From NCBI GenBank assembly GCA_001584585.1, contig LSYV01000041.1, forward strand, positions 600,930 through 664,929: 64,000 nucleotides of DNA. Reading direction: 5' to 3'. Shown here piece after piece: positions 45,789-58,000 of this stretch. This stretch comes from Gonium pectorale (lineage: Eukaryota; Chlorophyta; Chlorophyceae; Chlamydomonadales; Volvocaceae). The notes under the pieces are model-generated. The model was not told the origin of the DNA, did not search any database, and saw only the letters and a program-made list of their open reading frames with translations. Every line of letters starts with the position of its first letter. Positions within the stretch are counted from its first letter, which is position 1. The translations under genes were made by a program, and so were the position numbers.

Positions 45789-45860
45789 AGCATGGGTAAA
45801 AAAGAGAAACCTGCAGAGAAAGAGGGAGCCCGCCTCTACGGTCGGCCCGCCTCTAACCAT
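45789..45860 (+). repeat. Dispersed repeat fragment, CCTCTACGG family
   Basis: AAAAAAGAGAAACCTGCAGA leads through AAGAGGGAGCCCG into CCTCTACGGTC, almost the same as at 1519-1569. After CCTCTACGGTC the similarity stops and a second CCGCCTCTA follows, so this copy is truncated or scrambled. Confidence 0.6.
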
Positions 45861-46035
45861 CGCGATCAAACCTTGCAGCGGGATCCCAGCCAGGTCGCGG
45901 CAGGCCTGAGCTGAGGCATGGGCTGGCGTGTGAGGCCGCCATGTGTGGGGCCGTACCGGATGTGGGGCGCGTTCTGCTCGTTCGCATAGCTCGCCTGCCT
46001 CTTCTTATAAAAGAGAACCAGAAACGGGGAAGGCA

Positions 46036-46214
46036 GCCTCTACGGACATACACACCCGAGGGTGTGATGTTTCCAGCAGGGCGCCGAGTACAAGGCATGG
46101 CGGGCGAGGTATACGAGCAGACGGGCCCTCCCGGTGTGTCACCAGAATTTTCTTGTACCGCCCGCCCCGCCCTGCCGGAAACGTTGCGCCTTCGGCTGTG
46201 TATGTCCGCAGAGG
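46036..46214. mobile_element. Small inverted-repeat element (MITE-like), 179 bases
   Basis: The left end CCTCTACGGACATACACACC and following bases, read inward, match the reverse complement of the right end (CCTCTGCGGACATACACAGC) over about 45 bases with several mismatches, down to GTTTCCRGCAGGGCG. There is no coding capacity. Relatives at 1559, 2419 and 2877 share the left end, and 2419 also shares the interior. Short size, inverted ends and dispersed copies suggest a non-autonomous DNA transposon. An A-rich leader (AAAAGAGAACCAGAAACGG) precedes it at 46013. Confidence 0.6.
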
Positions 46215-46940
46215 TGTGGCTCCCCCAAATTGCGGATTAAAAAAGTTTGTGTATGGGAATTGGGAAGTATGGGAGGGGAGTGCGCCGTGGTGGCCCGCGT
46301 CGCGACTCACGGCGTCACGGGCTGCCATCGCGCACTCGGGCAGTTGAGGCATGCCGGGGGCAGATCCCCCGGTGTGACGCCTGGTGTCCTTGCGTGGTGT
46401 CCATGTGTGGGCATCACCTTTAAGCACGCAGCCGCTTGCCGGGCTTGCCTCTCCACCCCAGCCCCTGCGTATCCACAAGCGCCTTGCCTGCAGTAGTCAC
46501 TCCCCTGCTGCCACTCCTACGGCCAAAGCAATACGAACGTGCTACACGCGGTGTGGCGGAACGATCGCGCTCGGACGACCCAGTCGGCAGGCCCCGCACG
46601 GGACACACGCCGCCGCCTCTTGCCTCACCTGTGCCTCCTGCTGTGAAACCGTGTCGCGGACTCGGGCCCAGCAAGCGCCCATCACCCCCTCTCACCTGCA
46701 TTTGGCAGCGCTGCGCCGCAACCCACAAGCCATTCCAGAGCGGACTCGCATCCCGCTTGGTGGGGCAGGCCAGAAGGCGACCAGGCGTCATACGACGCAC
46801 AAATGCAAAGGGCGCCCCCAGGCCCAGGCTAGCAGCTGCACGCTGCATGACTGGGCTGCGGCGATGGAGGATGGACCGCTCCGCCCAGCCCCGTTCCCCC
46901 CGGCCAAGCAACGCGCCCAGGAGCCGGGTGAGCAGAGGGC

Positions 46941-47059
46941 CTGCATGCAGCGCCACCAGATGCCCGGCCCGGCTATGGCGGGTCGGGAGCCAATCGGCTC
47001 ATTTGGCCCGGCAATCTGCAGATGCAGCTGTAGCTGCATGCAGCGCCACCAGATGTCCG
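46941..47059 (+). repeat. 26-base direct repeat, two copies
   Basis: CTGCATGCAGCGCCACCAGA followed by TGYCCG occurs at 46941-46966 and again at 47034-47059, with one mismatch. The copies are 93 bases apart. Confidence 0.8.
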
Positions 47060-47689
47060 AACTACACAGTATCCCCCAACACAATGGCTGCGCACAGCGT
47101 CTGTTTTCCGTACATTCCCGAACAGCAATGTCGACGGGTGGCTGGTGAAGGGCGGCGAGAATGTGCCGGCGGCGGGCTGCGGGCTGGCCGCTGTCACCGC
47201 CCTCACCGGCCGCCTGCGGGCAGAATGCGCTCCGTCGGCCTGCATGCCTGGCAGGCAAGGGCTCCTATCGCGCGCCCAGACTTTGTCGGCCACACGGCTT
47301 GGTCGCGGTGCGGCGACCAAGTCCCAGCTTTAAGCCAGGTAACGCTGCGCACCGGAGGCCTTGGAATCAGTGATTGGCCTTTGGGGCGGGTTAGGGCAGC
47401 TGCCGGCAACCTCATGGCACCGCCAACCTGGGCTCCAAGGACACCGGTTTCCACAGGTTCCGCCCCAACCTTGTAGAAATTTCAGCTTTAGCGATATCAG
47501 TTACCAGTGCATTCAGCCAGGTGCCAGCGAGTCAGCGAGTCCTGGCCTGGCTTCCCGGAAACTTTAATCCCTGCTGGTGACGTGGGAAGCCCGGTGGTGC
47601 TGGTCATGATGATCGGCCGCCGCGGGTACGACAGGGTACGACGTCGCCGTGCGCCGGTCCCGACATTTTTCCCCGACGTTGTGCGCCGA

Positions 47690-48170
47690 CCGCCCTCCTG
47701 GCCGCGCCAGCCCCCACCGCCAGCGCAGCCGACCAGTTGCGCCCCTCCCCTCCGTTGGCCCCCTCCCTGCCCCCCTCCACCCCCTGAACCCATCGGCTCC
47801 TGTCGGTCGCCACCAGCCGGCGGTGGCCGCTGAGCAGCATGCACAGACTCATCTGCTCCCTCCCCTCCCCGCCCCGCTGCCACCCGCCTCTCCCCCCTCC
47901 CGCTCCCGCCCTGTTTCCGTTTCTTTTTTCCCGCTCCGTTCCCAACCGGCCCCACACCAGCTACTCCCTCCCCTGCCCCCCACCCCGGCCCGGCCCCCCC
48001 TGCCCCGGCCTCACCTGGCCCAAACCCTGCCCTCCTTGCCCTGCCCTCCTTCCTGCTGCCTCTCTCAGCCCCTTCCACCCACGACGCACATCCACCCACC
48101 CCCGCTATGCAGCCTGGCCTCTTTACCAATAATCTGCCACTCTCTAGCCTCCAAGCCCCGCCCATGTTGA
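47690..48170 (+). repeat. Polypyrimidine-rich tract
   Basis: Over nearly 500 bases the plus strand is dominated by C and T, with runs such as CCCCTCCCTGCCCCCCTCCA. The strand asymmetry is strong and explains the long open frames seen on both strands here. Confidence 0.7.
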
Positions 48171-49018
48171 GCAGGTTCGAGACATGACGGCTTGCTCCAT
48201 GGGGCCGACCGCCGGCTCGTCGTGCACCAACGACGGCCGAGTCATTGCTAAAATGCTCCAGAAGTTAAACCTATATGCTTGCAGCTTGATGTGTGAAAAG
48301 CGCCAGCGCGCACAGTTAGGCGCACAGTGCCAGGGGAGGTGCAACGGTGTCCACTCGGGCCCGAGAAGCATGTATGAATATAAAGCCATAAAGTGTGCGT
48401 GTGCGAGTGCGTGTGTTTATAGTGTGCGTCGGTGGAGGGCCTGGCAACCAACCGTCGAAGCTCGGGCGCTTCAACAGAAGATGGACCCAAGCCTTGTATT
48501 CACATCATTGATCACGAAATACAACTAAAGCAAGTCATGGCCCCTGAATGCATTCGATGGCAGGTGGCCCTGGGGGTAGGGCCGTCGTTGTATGTACGGG
48601 GCAAGGTTTACTGCCCTGCCGTTTACAAGCTGAAGTGTCAAGCATATGCCTGGAATGCACCGTGCGACCGTGCAGCGTCGATAACCTGGTGCGGATAAAC
48701 GGGACAGCAGGGCTCCAAGTTTAGGTTGCCACTATTGTTACTGTATCATATACACATGTAGTGTCAGTCGCATATAGTAGTAGCAAAACTACGACCAGTG
48801 CTTGTTCCATTGGCACGATTTTCCACGACAAAGTTTCGACAGCATTTCCAAGATATCATGCTGTTTTGCCGAGGTGAGTTGACATTAGTGCTGAACGGGA
48901 GACATGATGCAGGCGGCAGGGCTTCGCGAATGCAGTAACATGTTGTTTGAGGACGGCATTAGCTGAGAAGTTGGACAAGGATAAAGAAACGCATCCACCC
49001 AGTGCATGCCCCCCTCAA

Positions 49019-52000
49019 ATGTTCCGCCGGGCTCTCTTTGCAACAGGCCTTGGCGATCTGCGACGTGTGGTCCTCATTGCAGTGGTACTCACGATAATTC
49101 ATGCTCCGTGCTCCGTCGCGCTCAGCCTTGAGCCCCCGGCTGTCACGCTAAGTCACCTCTTATCGTTGGCGGACAACGAGTTACCAGCCGAGGTTGTGTA
49201 CCTAAGGGTGGGAAATACTGAGGCGTCGCTGCCACCGGGGTTGGATTCCATTACGCTGCATGGCAGCGGCTCTCAGGTGCCTGCCGACCTGATGACCGCA
49301 GCCCCTGAAACGCGGCCTATCTGGGACAGCGGAGAGGATGGCGTCATTATTGGACTTCAAGGCCAAATCGTTGGCACTGGGGGCGGCCTTGCCGGTGCTC
49401 TTTTCGCTGAGCACAGCCCACCAAGGGACGAACCGTCCGACGCCGAAGACAGTCCATCCGGCAACGGTGAAGACTTGCCCGAAAGCAGGGGCGATGGCGG
49501 AGACGGGAGACGGCTGTCCGGCGGCGACAGTAATGACGGCAGCCAGCCGACTCACGGCGGCAGTGACGGGATCACGCCGACTGATGGTGGCAGTGACGGT
49601 AGCACGCCGACCGACGGCGGCAGTGGGGACCCGGAAGAGCGGGGACGCATACCGCCATTGCACGGACTAGCGTCGCCCCTCCAGAACTTCAGCCCACCAC
49701 TGCTGCCATCCCCGTCGTCGCCACCCAATGCGCCGCCCTCACTGGCCCCTCTGCCAGCGCCATCTGCGTCGCCGCCACACGGCACCGTTCTGATGTGGTG
49801 GCAGCTGTCGACATCTAGCGTAGTTCCGGTGCTGGTTCTGCAGTCTGGTGGGTGTCTTTAGGGCCTGAACGGACGCTTAGCCACAGCAAGGCACTAACTC
49901 TCGCTTCGCGGTCCCTGCAGCGGGCAAACGTACAACAGCTGTGCGCCAGGCGCCTGGCCTCCCCATGATTAAATAGCCGCATGTCCGACCCTCTCCGACC
50001 CCGCCCCACGACCCCGCAGGCCAGCAGCTCACGCTCTCTTCCCTGGCATTGTTCCTGCCCGACTTGGAGGAGCCTCTGGGCACAGCACCCACCGGCCTGG
50101 GCAGCCTGTCATTACCTCGGTTGTTCGGCGCACGCTCGGGCGCCGTGCTCGAGCTCCGGGACGTAACGATCGTGGTCAGCAAAGCGGCGCTTGGCCAGCT
50201 CTACCTCCGCCTTTGCGGCAGCACTTCGGCCTGGCCGCACACCCTGGGTGTGGCGCTGGAGGGCGGGGACGTGCGCATCGCGGAGCTCGACTCGGTGGAC
50301 CCCAGCCTGCCGGGCGGAGGGGGCGCGGTGCGCTGGCGCAACGTGACAATCACGTGCCCAGGCTACGGCCTTCGCGCGCCCTACCCCTGTGCGGCGGCGC
50401 CCGTAGCGTCGACGGGCGAGCTGCAGAGCGTGGCGGCGCGCTTGCTTGGCGGGGTCAGCAGCGGGCCGGTCTTCCTGTCCTTGACGGCCGACGTTGCAGC
50501 AGTCGCCTGGCCCGGTGGTGCATCGAATGCGGTGAGTACAGCCCAATGGGGGCGGAAGGATTGGGGGAGCTGGCTTGCCGCTCTTCCGCAGACACTGTCA
50601 GCCCGAAGTTGGCTCAGATCCCTGGCGTTCCTGCACTGTGCCCTCACAGCCGGATGTGCCCGCTGGATCACGTTTGGTGCTGGTGGGAGACCCCGATCGG
50701 TCGACCACTGTCGACATGGCGGGTCGAAACGGCGCCTGGCGAGCGGGGTATGTCAAGGACGACAAGCCACTGGTAGAGGCCTGGTACTCGCTCCCCGTGG
50801 CTCTCCTGCGCGACCTGACGCTGGTCAACCTGCCCCTGGCAGCGGAGCCAGAGAGCCCGGGGGAGCTCATGGCGCTGGGGATGAATAGCTTCCGGGTCGC
50901 GAGGTGCGCCCCGCGCGGAGGGGCTGGGAAAGGGTTGGGAGGGGGTGAGGGAGAAGGGGGAAGGGCGGGAAGAGGTGAGCGGAGTGGGGGTTCTTTTGGG
51001 GCTTGAGGCTGAATCAGAGTACGTGAGGTGTGTCCCGGCTGATAGGGCTGCGTCAAGGGGCACACAACGTGGGCGGGCTCCCTCTTTCATCGAATATTGG
51101 TCGCATTTTTCTGAATTTGGGCTGTCCGCTAATCGTTGGGCTGTCCGCTATTCGTAAGAACGGGTATCACGGATGACCTCCGGCGACTGCGATGCTGTGC
51201 CCAGGCAGGCATTAGACAGCCCTCCCCTGTGGGCGCACCTGGCCTACGGCGCTCGGTGACCGAATGCCTGCTGCGTTCCGAAATCCAGATCGCGGCATTG
51301 CATGCCCCTGCCGACCTGGTTGATTGACGCGATCCATCAGCATCCATTGGGCAGCAGCAGGCGAGACGGGCTCTGCCTCCATCCCCGCACAGGTGGTTGG
51401 CTGCATTGGTCCTCAACCACAAGGACACGCCGCTGATCACCCTGACCCGCTGTACGGTGGTGCTGCCGGACGAGGAGCTGGCGTTCCTGCGCCGGGCGGT
51501 GCGGGAGGCTGGCGACCGTGCTGGTACGGGTGACGGCACTGCTGGTGACATGCATCCCGGCAGTGATCCGAGCGGGGCGCTGCTCATTGGGTCAGGGCCC
51601 TTTGCCATCGAGGTCACGACCAAGGTAAGGGTCCCTTGATCCCAGTCTCCCTTGATCCCAGGCCGACTTGCAGCACGATCGCTGTTTTCGGACTGCAGTG
51701 CACAGCCCCGCTCGGTCGCAGCTTCAGGGCGACATCCCCGCCGCGCGTAGTTTGGTAAACCTGCGAACATGTATGCACTCTCGGCATTGATCGTGACGAG
51801 CGCACCCTGCGTTCGTCGCCGAGGCCCGGCCCTGCCTGCTGCGACGCGTCCGCAGGGTGGAACGGGCCCCAGCTCAAACGCTTCTGATCCCGCCGACGGC
51901 CGCCTTGAGGTCGCCGTGCTCAAGATGCTGCCCAGGGTAAGGCCTGCCCGAGGGATCTGCGTTGTCGTACGTCGCTCAACTCCCGCTCCCATGCACTGCG

Positions 52001-55000
52001 GGGGAAACAACTGCCTTGGAGGACATCGTGGATTCCTCCCCAAACAGGGAAATGTAAATGGGGCGGTCCCATTAGCGATGCCAGACCCGGACCGCATCGT
52101 TGTTCCTGATGGCTCCTGAGTGCAATGCCCCGATACACACCGTTCTGCCATGCCCCTGCTGCGCTCACCGCAGTTGCTAACCTGCCTGCTTCCCCACGTT
52201 CTCAGGTTGTGCTGCGCGATTGCACGCTGCTATCCGCCTCCGCCTACACGGCGCTGCCCGGGGCCGTGGAGCTGCTGCCGCAGTCGCGTGTCTGGCCGCC
52301 GCTGCTGCTGCAGCCAGACGAGAAGGAGCAGGCGTCAAAGAGGGTACGCTTGGTTGTCGTAGTCAGTGCTCAGGGCATAGCTCTTCTTCTTCGTCGTACG
52401 ACATGGCTATTACGGCACTGCTCCCCACAGGAAAGGACTGTTGTCTTCTGCTGGCGGCACCATAGCCTGTGAAGCAGCCACATTGCGTGGCATCACTGTA
52501 GGCCATCCCAAAAGGGCTTAGCTCTCCACTGGCGACCGGCCCGCGTGACTGGCTTTGTCGCATCCTGTTGCTCGGCCTCCGCAGGGCCCCCTGGCTTTTG
52601 CGGTGGCCACCGGCATGTGGGAAGCTCTGGAGTATGGGCTGCTGGCGTGCGGCTCCTCGCCTGGAGACGCGTCGATGGTGGTGGTGGCAAGGTCAGGCCT
52701 CGCGCGTGGGTGATGGATGCATTGCTTCATCATCCTTAGTTTTGCTAACACACGTTTAAGCACAGAGCACACGCGGTGGAGGGTGGACGGCGCCTGTTGG
52801 CACCGCTCCTGTCTTCCTGAGCCACATGCGCCTGTCGTGGAGGCTGCTCCCTCATCGGACCTGCACCTCACATGGGGCTCGTGTCTGACTCCAAACGTGG
52901 CTCACACACGAGGCCCACGCCAGGTGAAGGCGTCCGCCATCCGAGGGTCTCCCTCCTAATCTTTTCCGCGCCCCTTTCCCCATCCCGCAGCCGCGACGAT
53001 CACAGTCTTGGTGCGGAAGTAGACCCGAGCGCCTTGCTCCACCGCGTCGTGCGGCAGCAAGGCAGGGACGTCGATGCGACGGGCGGCTGCAACATCGGCG
53101 GCCTCCCCGAGGGACTGGGGACTGGCCGCACCTTCGTGGACCTGAAGGTGGGTGCAACTGTGCCGGACTGCCAACGACATGGTCACAAACTAGTTGCCCA
53201 CGAGAGCGAGCATCGCCGCGGAGGGCCTCCCGGGCCTACCTCCTTATGTTGTTGTTACTTGTGTTATCACAAATGCAACTTCGCTTCTCTTATTTAGGCG
53301 AGCGCGGTGCCGGGGCGTGCCTTTACTGCGCTGTGCGCTGGCAAGACCGTATCCGCTGATCTCTTTCCATGTCTCAGCCATAGAAGCATTTTGGGACGGC
53401 ACTGGTGCTGGTAGCGGGTCCTGAGGGGGCTATTACTCAATGCCCTTCATCTGCAGGGCCTGTCCGGCCTCTTCGCCCTCCGCCGCCCTGTGTCGCTCCG
53501 GAACCTGGTGCTGTACAACCTGGCGCCCGGAGGCACCAACGGCACCGGGGCCCTGCCCAGCGGGCTGGAGGGGCCGGACGAGCCCTGGGCCAACAGCACG
53601 CTGCCACTCTGGCTCTTCAGCTTCGACAGGTGGGCATACTCGGGGTCCGGAGCTCATGTTACTACCGGTATGCACTACCCTCCCATTAAACTTAACCGTG
53701 TCGTCAGCCTTGACCGCGTGCAGTGCGCTCATGCACGGTTTTGCCTGCCCGCCCTTGACCTGAGTGCTGCCTCAGCCCCCGGCAACCCGCACGAACCCGC
53801 CATAGTCCACCCATCCGCCTCCTCGCCTGCCCGGTGTTCCGAACACGCAGGAGTGGTGGGGCAAACGCCACAGCGGAGGCTACGGCGCCGCCACCACCAC
53901 GGACAGGGCTCGGCGGCCGGCGCGCGCTGCGACTGAACCTGCAGCCTGTGAGCGACGATGCCAGCGAAGGTGGAGGGGGCGCCCTCGCCCCCACCTCGCT
54001 GCTTCAGCTCCACAACGTGACGCTGGTGGTTCCGGAGGCCGAGTGGCGCGCGCTGGTGGCGGCGGTGCTAATGATGCACGCGACGACGGAGCTGCATGCG
54101 GTGCTAGACAGGCCGCCCTTGCCACCCTCCGACCTAGCCTCCTGCAGCGCTTTACTGGAAGTTGCCGCCGAAGCAGAGGTCAGTGGTCTTCATTGTGCAG
54201 TTGGCCGATGTGGGGACTGCGGTGGGTGCAGGCGCACTAAAGAGGCCAGGCTCTGCCGAAACCTCGTTGAGCCTTGCCGTTGCTTCTCTCCGTACCTTCG
54301 TAACATTTGCCTGACCCGCCCTCAGCCGCTGTCCTACAACTTCGAGTCTGGAGTCCTTGTGCTCTCGTCCGTCCGCCACTACGGCTGGGAGGGAAGTGAC
54401 ATCACCATCACACACACCATGCCGCCCGATGCGCCGTCGGATGCGAGCACACTGCCGCACCAGAATCGCTTCCTGCCGTACCAAGTGTTGGCAGGTAAGG
54501 GGCAGGGCTAGAGGTTTCATAGCGCTGACGCTCCCGGTCCAGCGGCCCAGAGTCAACCGCGTGAAGTGCTCCTTGTGTGGTTTGTGTTGAAAAGGAAGAC
54601 GCATACGACGAGCGTAAGCGCGAAAGTGATGGCGTCGGTGTAGGACCCAGCTCCCGAGGCAGTCGAAGGGGCGATGTCCCTGCATGTGTGGTTTGTGTGT
54701 GCAGCAGTACCCAACCGCCCTGTACTGCCAATCACCTAGGCAGCACTGCAGCCGTTGCAGCCATTTCAAACTGCAAACTCATATGCTGACCCCGGAACCT
54801 GCCCTCGCCTCGTCATGTTTGAACTGCAGCCATGAACGTTGACGTTCACGTTACATTCGGTCCCAAGGGCCTGCTTGGCTCTACGGGACCCGCCCCCGCC
54901 GACACCACCAGTAGCAGCAACGCGGCCGAGGCGGCGCAGCCTCCATCGGCTGCGTTGCTCGCCGACGGAGGCTCCGCCGCCTCGGCCTCGCCCTCATCCG

Positions 55001-58000
55001 CCTCCAGTCCGTCACCGGGCACCGAAGACCCGTCCTTGGAGTCAGGCCCCACCCCCCGCCAACGATCCAAGCAAAAAAAAATGGGTCGTACCGGTAGCTG
55101 CCGTCTTGTCGGCAGTTGGCGGTTTGCTCATGGCAGCCACAATCGTGGCAGGCTTGATGCTCATCCGCCGCCGCACGGCCCGCCGCCACGGAGGCGCACA
55201 GCCCGAGACGAAGGCCCAGCCGGACCTGGCCGCTGTCAATGTCTCAGGTGGCGGCGCCGCCGCGACGCCCCCACCGCCGCCGCCGCTGGCGACGGGTGTG
55301 TTCAGCCGAGTCTGGTACCTGTGGTCCGGCCCCGACATTGATGTCAGCCCGTCTCCCAGCGTCGCCGGAAGGGGCCCCAGCAGCGGGACCGGGCCTGGCG
55401 GCCGGGCTGACCCCTCTATCCGGCGCGCTTCGACTGGGAAGCAGCCCGGTTGGACTGCGGACGGCGGCTTGAAGGCGGATGCGCTGAGGGGCCATAAGTC
55501 CGAGGAACGCGACACCGCCGGCACCGCCTTCACGCTGACCACACAGACAACAATGGATAACAGCTTCGGGGCTATCTTTGCACAGGTGCGTGTATCTTCC
55601 ATTGCCTGACGGTCACGGGCTTTCCCGCGTGGGGAGTTACTTCGACGTCGGTGCTGTGCAGTTGCGTCGCGGGTTTTGGCCATAAAGCGTGTGCCGGTTG
55701 CTTTCGGACAATGGGTTCCATGGGTTTGTTTGTTCGCCTGGAGCGCCGCGGCGTCGCTGTTCGCCTCGCGGCTCGCTGCAGTTGATCAGTGGCTTTTGTC
55801 GAGGAGCCGAAGAGCCGCAGCGCTCGCACAGCCAGTAGCGCCGTAGTGCTGCTTGCTAGTGCCGGGAAGCAGCAGGCGAGGGGCCGGAGAGCGCCCCTGC
55901 CTGCCCGGCCCGCTGCGTGTCGGTCTTGTGCGCCGTACGTCTTCCCCCGCCCAACCAGGCCAAGATCGCCACAAGCTCTTCCATTGCATATGCGATTCAG
56001 TGTCCTCGACGCGACCCGTTTGCCTTCTTTCTTATCCCCCAGGCGAACCAGAGCGCCGTCAGCGAGGCGCTACTGCGCTTGGCCGGGTCCATCGCCCAGG
56101 CGCCTCCTTCGTGCTCGACGGCGGAGATGCAGGAGCGCACAGGCCCGCAACGGCAGAATGAGGCCTTTGCTCTCACTGTCTCGACTGTCGCCTCCGCCAC
56201 TCCTGCGGATTGCCCACCGCCGCCGCTCTGCCGCCCGCCCGTCCGGCTGCCGGCTGGCGCCTTGCTCAAGCAGGGTTCAGCTCAGCCGGACGGCGAGTCG
56301 TTCCTCCGCGTCGTCAGCGTGAGTAGCAAGGACCTCCGTATCATAGGCGACGTCCGTATCGTGGTAGAGAGAAGGCGACGTGCGGGAAAGGGGATTGACA
56401 GAACTTGCGACTGATATTCTCAGCCCTCTGCTGCCTCGATTCTCGGCTCAGCGTGCACCTGGGGCAATGTGCAGGCCTGTGCAGCAGCAAACCCGTTCCC
56501 GCTCCGACTCCACCTACTTCCAACGGCCAACGGGCCTTATCCCGCACTCCAAATGAATCGCAGACCTACTTCTCCGAGCTGCTTGGGAACCTCAAGATGG
56601 GCGCCGATCCGGACGGATGCCAGGAGTCCGAGCCCGGGCTGCGCACCAACGAGGGCTGCCGCAAGGGCCGCCGCGTGCCCCAATGCATGGCCGAGACCAT
56701 CCGGGCCCTGCAGGTAGTTATGGCCAGCGTCCGTCGGATGCGTTGTTCCACACACACGGTGGGGTGGCCGCGCCAGCATGCAATTGGTGCCTTTGCGAAC
56801 ATACTGCATGAAGCAGGCCCCGCTGGAGGAAATCGAGTGTAGAAGAGAGAAGGGGGTACACGACCGCCCACAGACACGTTAATAAGCTGTTCCACCCAAC
56901 GCACGAGTGCCGCCTATCACACTTGTCGTCTTCCTCGGCTACTTCCCTAACCCAAAAGGCCCAGAGCTACGGGGAGCACCCCTGGGAGAGGAGAGCGCGA
57001 GAGCATGAAATATCACTCTGTCGTCGTTCCGGTTTCTCCCCCACCCCAAAGGCGCAGTACGGGGACGACGACCTGGAGGTCGTGTCGGTGCTGGGCCGAG
57101 GGGCGTACGGCGTGGTGTACTGGGGCACCTGGCGCGGCCTGCCCGTGGCAATCAAGACGCTGGTGGTCCCGGGCGCGACGGCGGGGCCTGAGGGCCGCGC
57201 TCGGCAGCGGGCGGTGCTGGAGGCGGCCATCTCCATGAGCATGGCGCACCCCAACGTTGTGGGTAAGTGCGGGCTGGCAGGTCTGTCCTGACAAAGTCTG
57301 GCAGCTCTGTCGTGACAAAAGCTGGCGCCTGTTACTTTTGGCCAGAGTCGGCGGGCTGAGAGCGCGGTCGGGACGTCGCTCACCCGCGACCAGCAGGACA
57401 ACGTGTCTTGGCCTAGGTACTTGTGTGGCGGCCTGGCCCAGAGCCCGTTTCCCTCACCCTCTGTCACCGCCTATCACCGCCTCCTTTTGCAGCTACCTAC
57501 AGCTACGACATCAAGCTGCTTACCTTGCCGCCGGAGGCCACGCCGCCGCCATCGCCGGCACCTCCTGTGGCCCAGGCCGGCGGCCCCGGCTCGCCGACCA
57601 ACTGCCTCGGCGTGAGCGGCCTGTCCGACCAGAGCCCCGAGCCCATCACCTCCGAAACCGCTGCGGCTGCCGGCGGTGACGAGGCGGACGCGTACAAGCT
57701 GTACATCGTGCAGGAGCTGTGCAATGGCGGCTCGCTGAGGCACGCACTTAGTAAGTGCGATACACTTCGAACGCCGATACACATAAGTGCTCGATGCCAG
57801 GGCAGGCGCCGTTGTCGGTCGGGGCAGGCGCCGTTGCCAGGGCAGGCGCCCTTGTCGGTCGGGGCAGGCGCCGTTGCCGCGAACGAACGCTTGCTAAGCC
57901 CCTTGTGATCGGCCCTCCTGGTATGGAGTTGCACGGGCGAAAGGGTGCGGTCACCGGGCTCGTGTGGGTGTCCTTGTCTAGGCTGGGGAAGCCGCTTCTT

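Larger units (their letters stand above)
45274..49018. other. Long non-genic region before the receptor kinase
   Basis: This 3.7 kb holds the repeat fragment at 45789, the small inverted-repeat element at 46036-46214, a 26-base direct repeat near 46941 and 47034, a polypyrimidine tract at about 47690-48170, and an AT-richer stretch from about 48720 that is the likely promoter region of the kinase gene. Long open frames at 46436-47476 and on the minus strand at 47497-48165 look compositional. Confidence 0.5.

Noticed and set aside
46436..47476. 346-codon open frame on the plus strand
   Set aside because: It is rich in Pro, Arg, Ala and Cys with no motif, splice context or repeat-free pattern, and other long frames overlap it on both strands. 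This looks like GC-driven open frame.
47497..48165. 222-codon minus-strand frame, Gly/Arg-rich
   Set aside because: It lies on the purine-rich strand of the polypyrimidine tract, so Gly and Arg codons are expected by composition.
57796..57879. CRISPR-like spaced repeat
   Set aside because: It is a degenerate intronic tandem repeat in a eukaryotic gene, without unique spacers.
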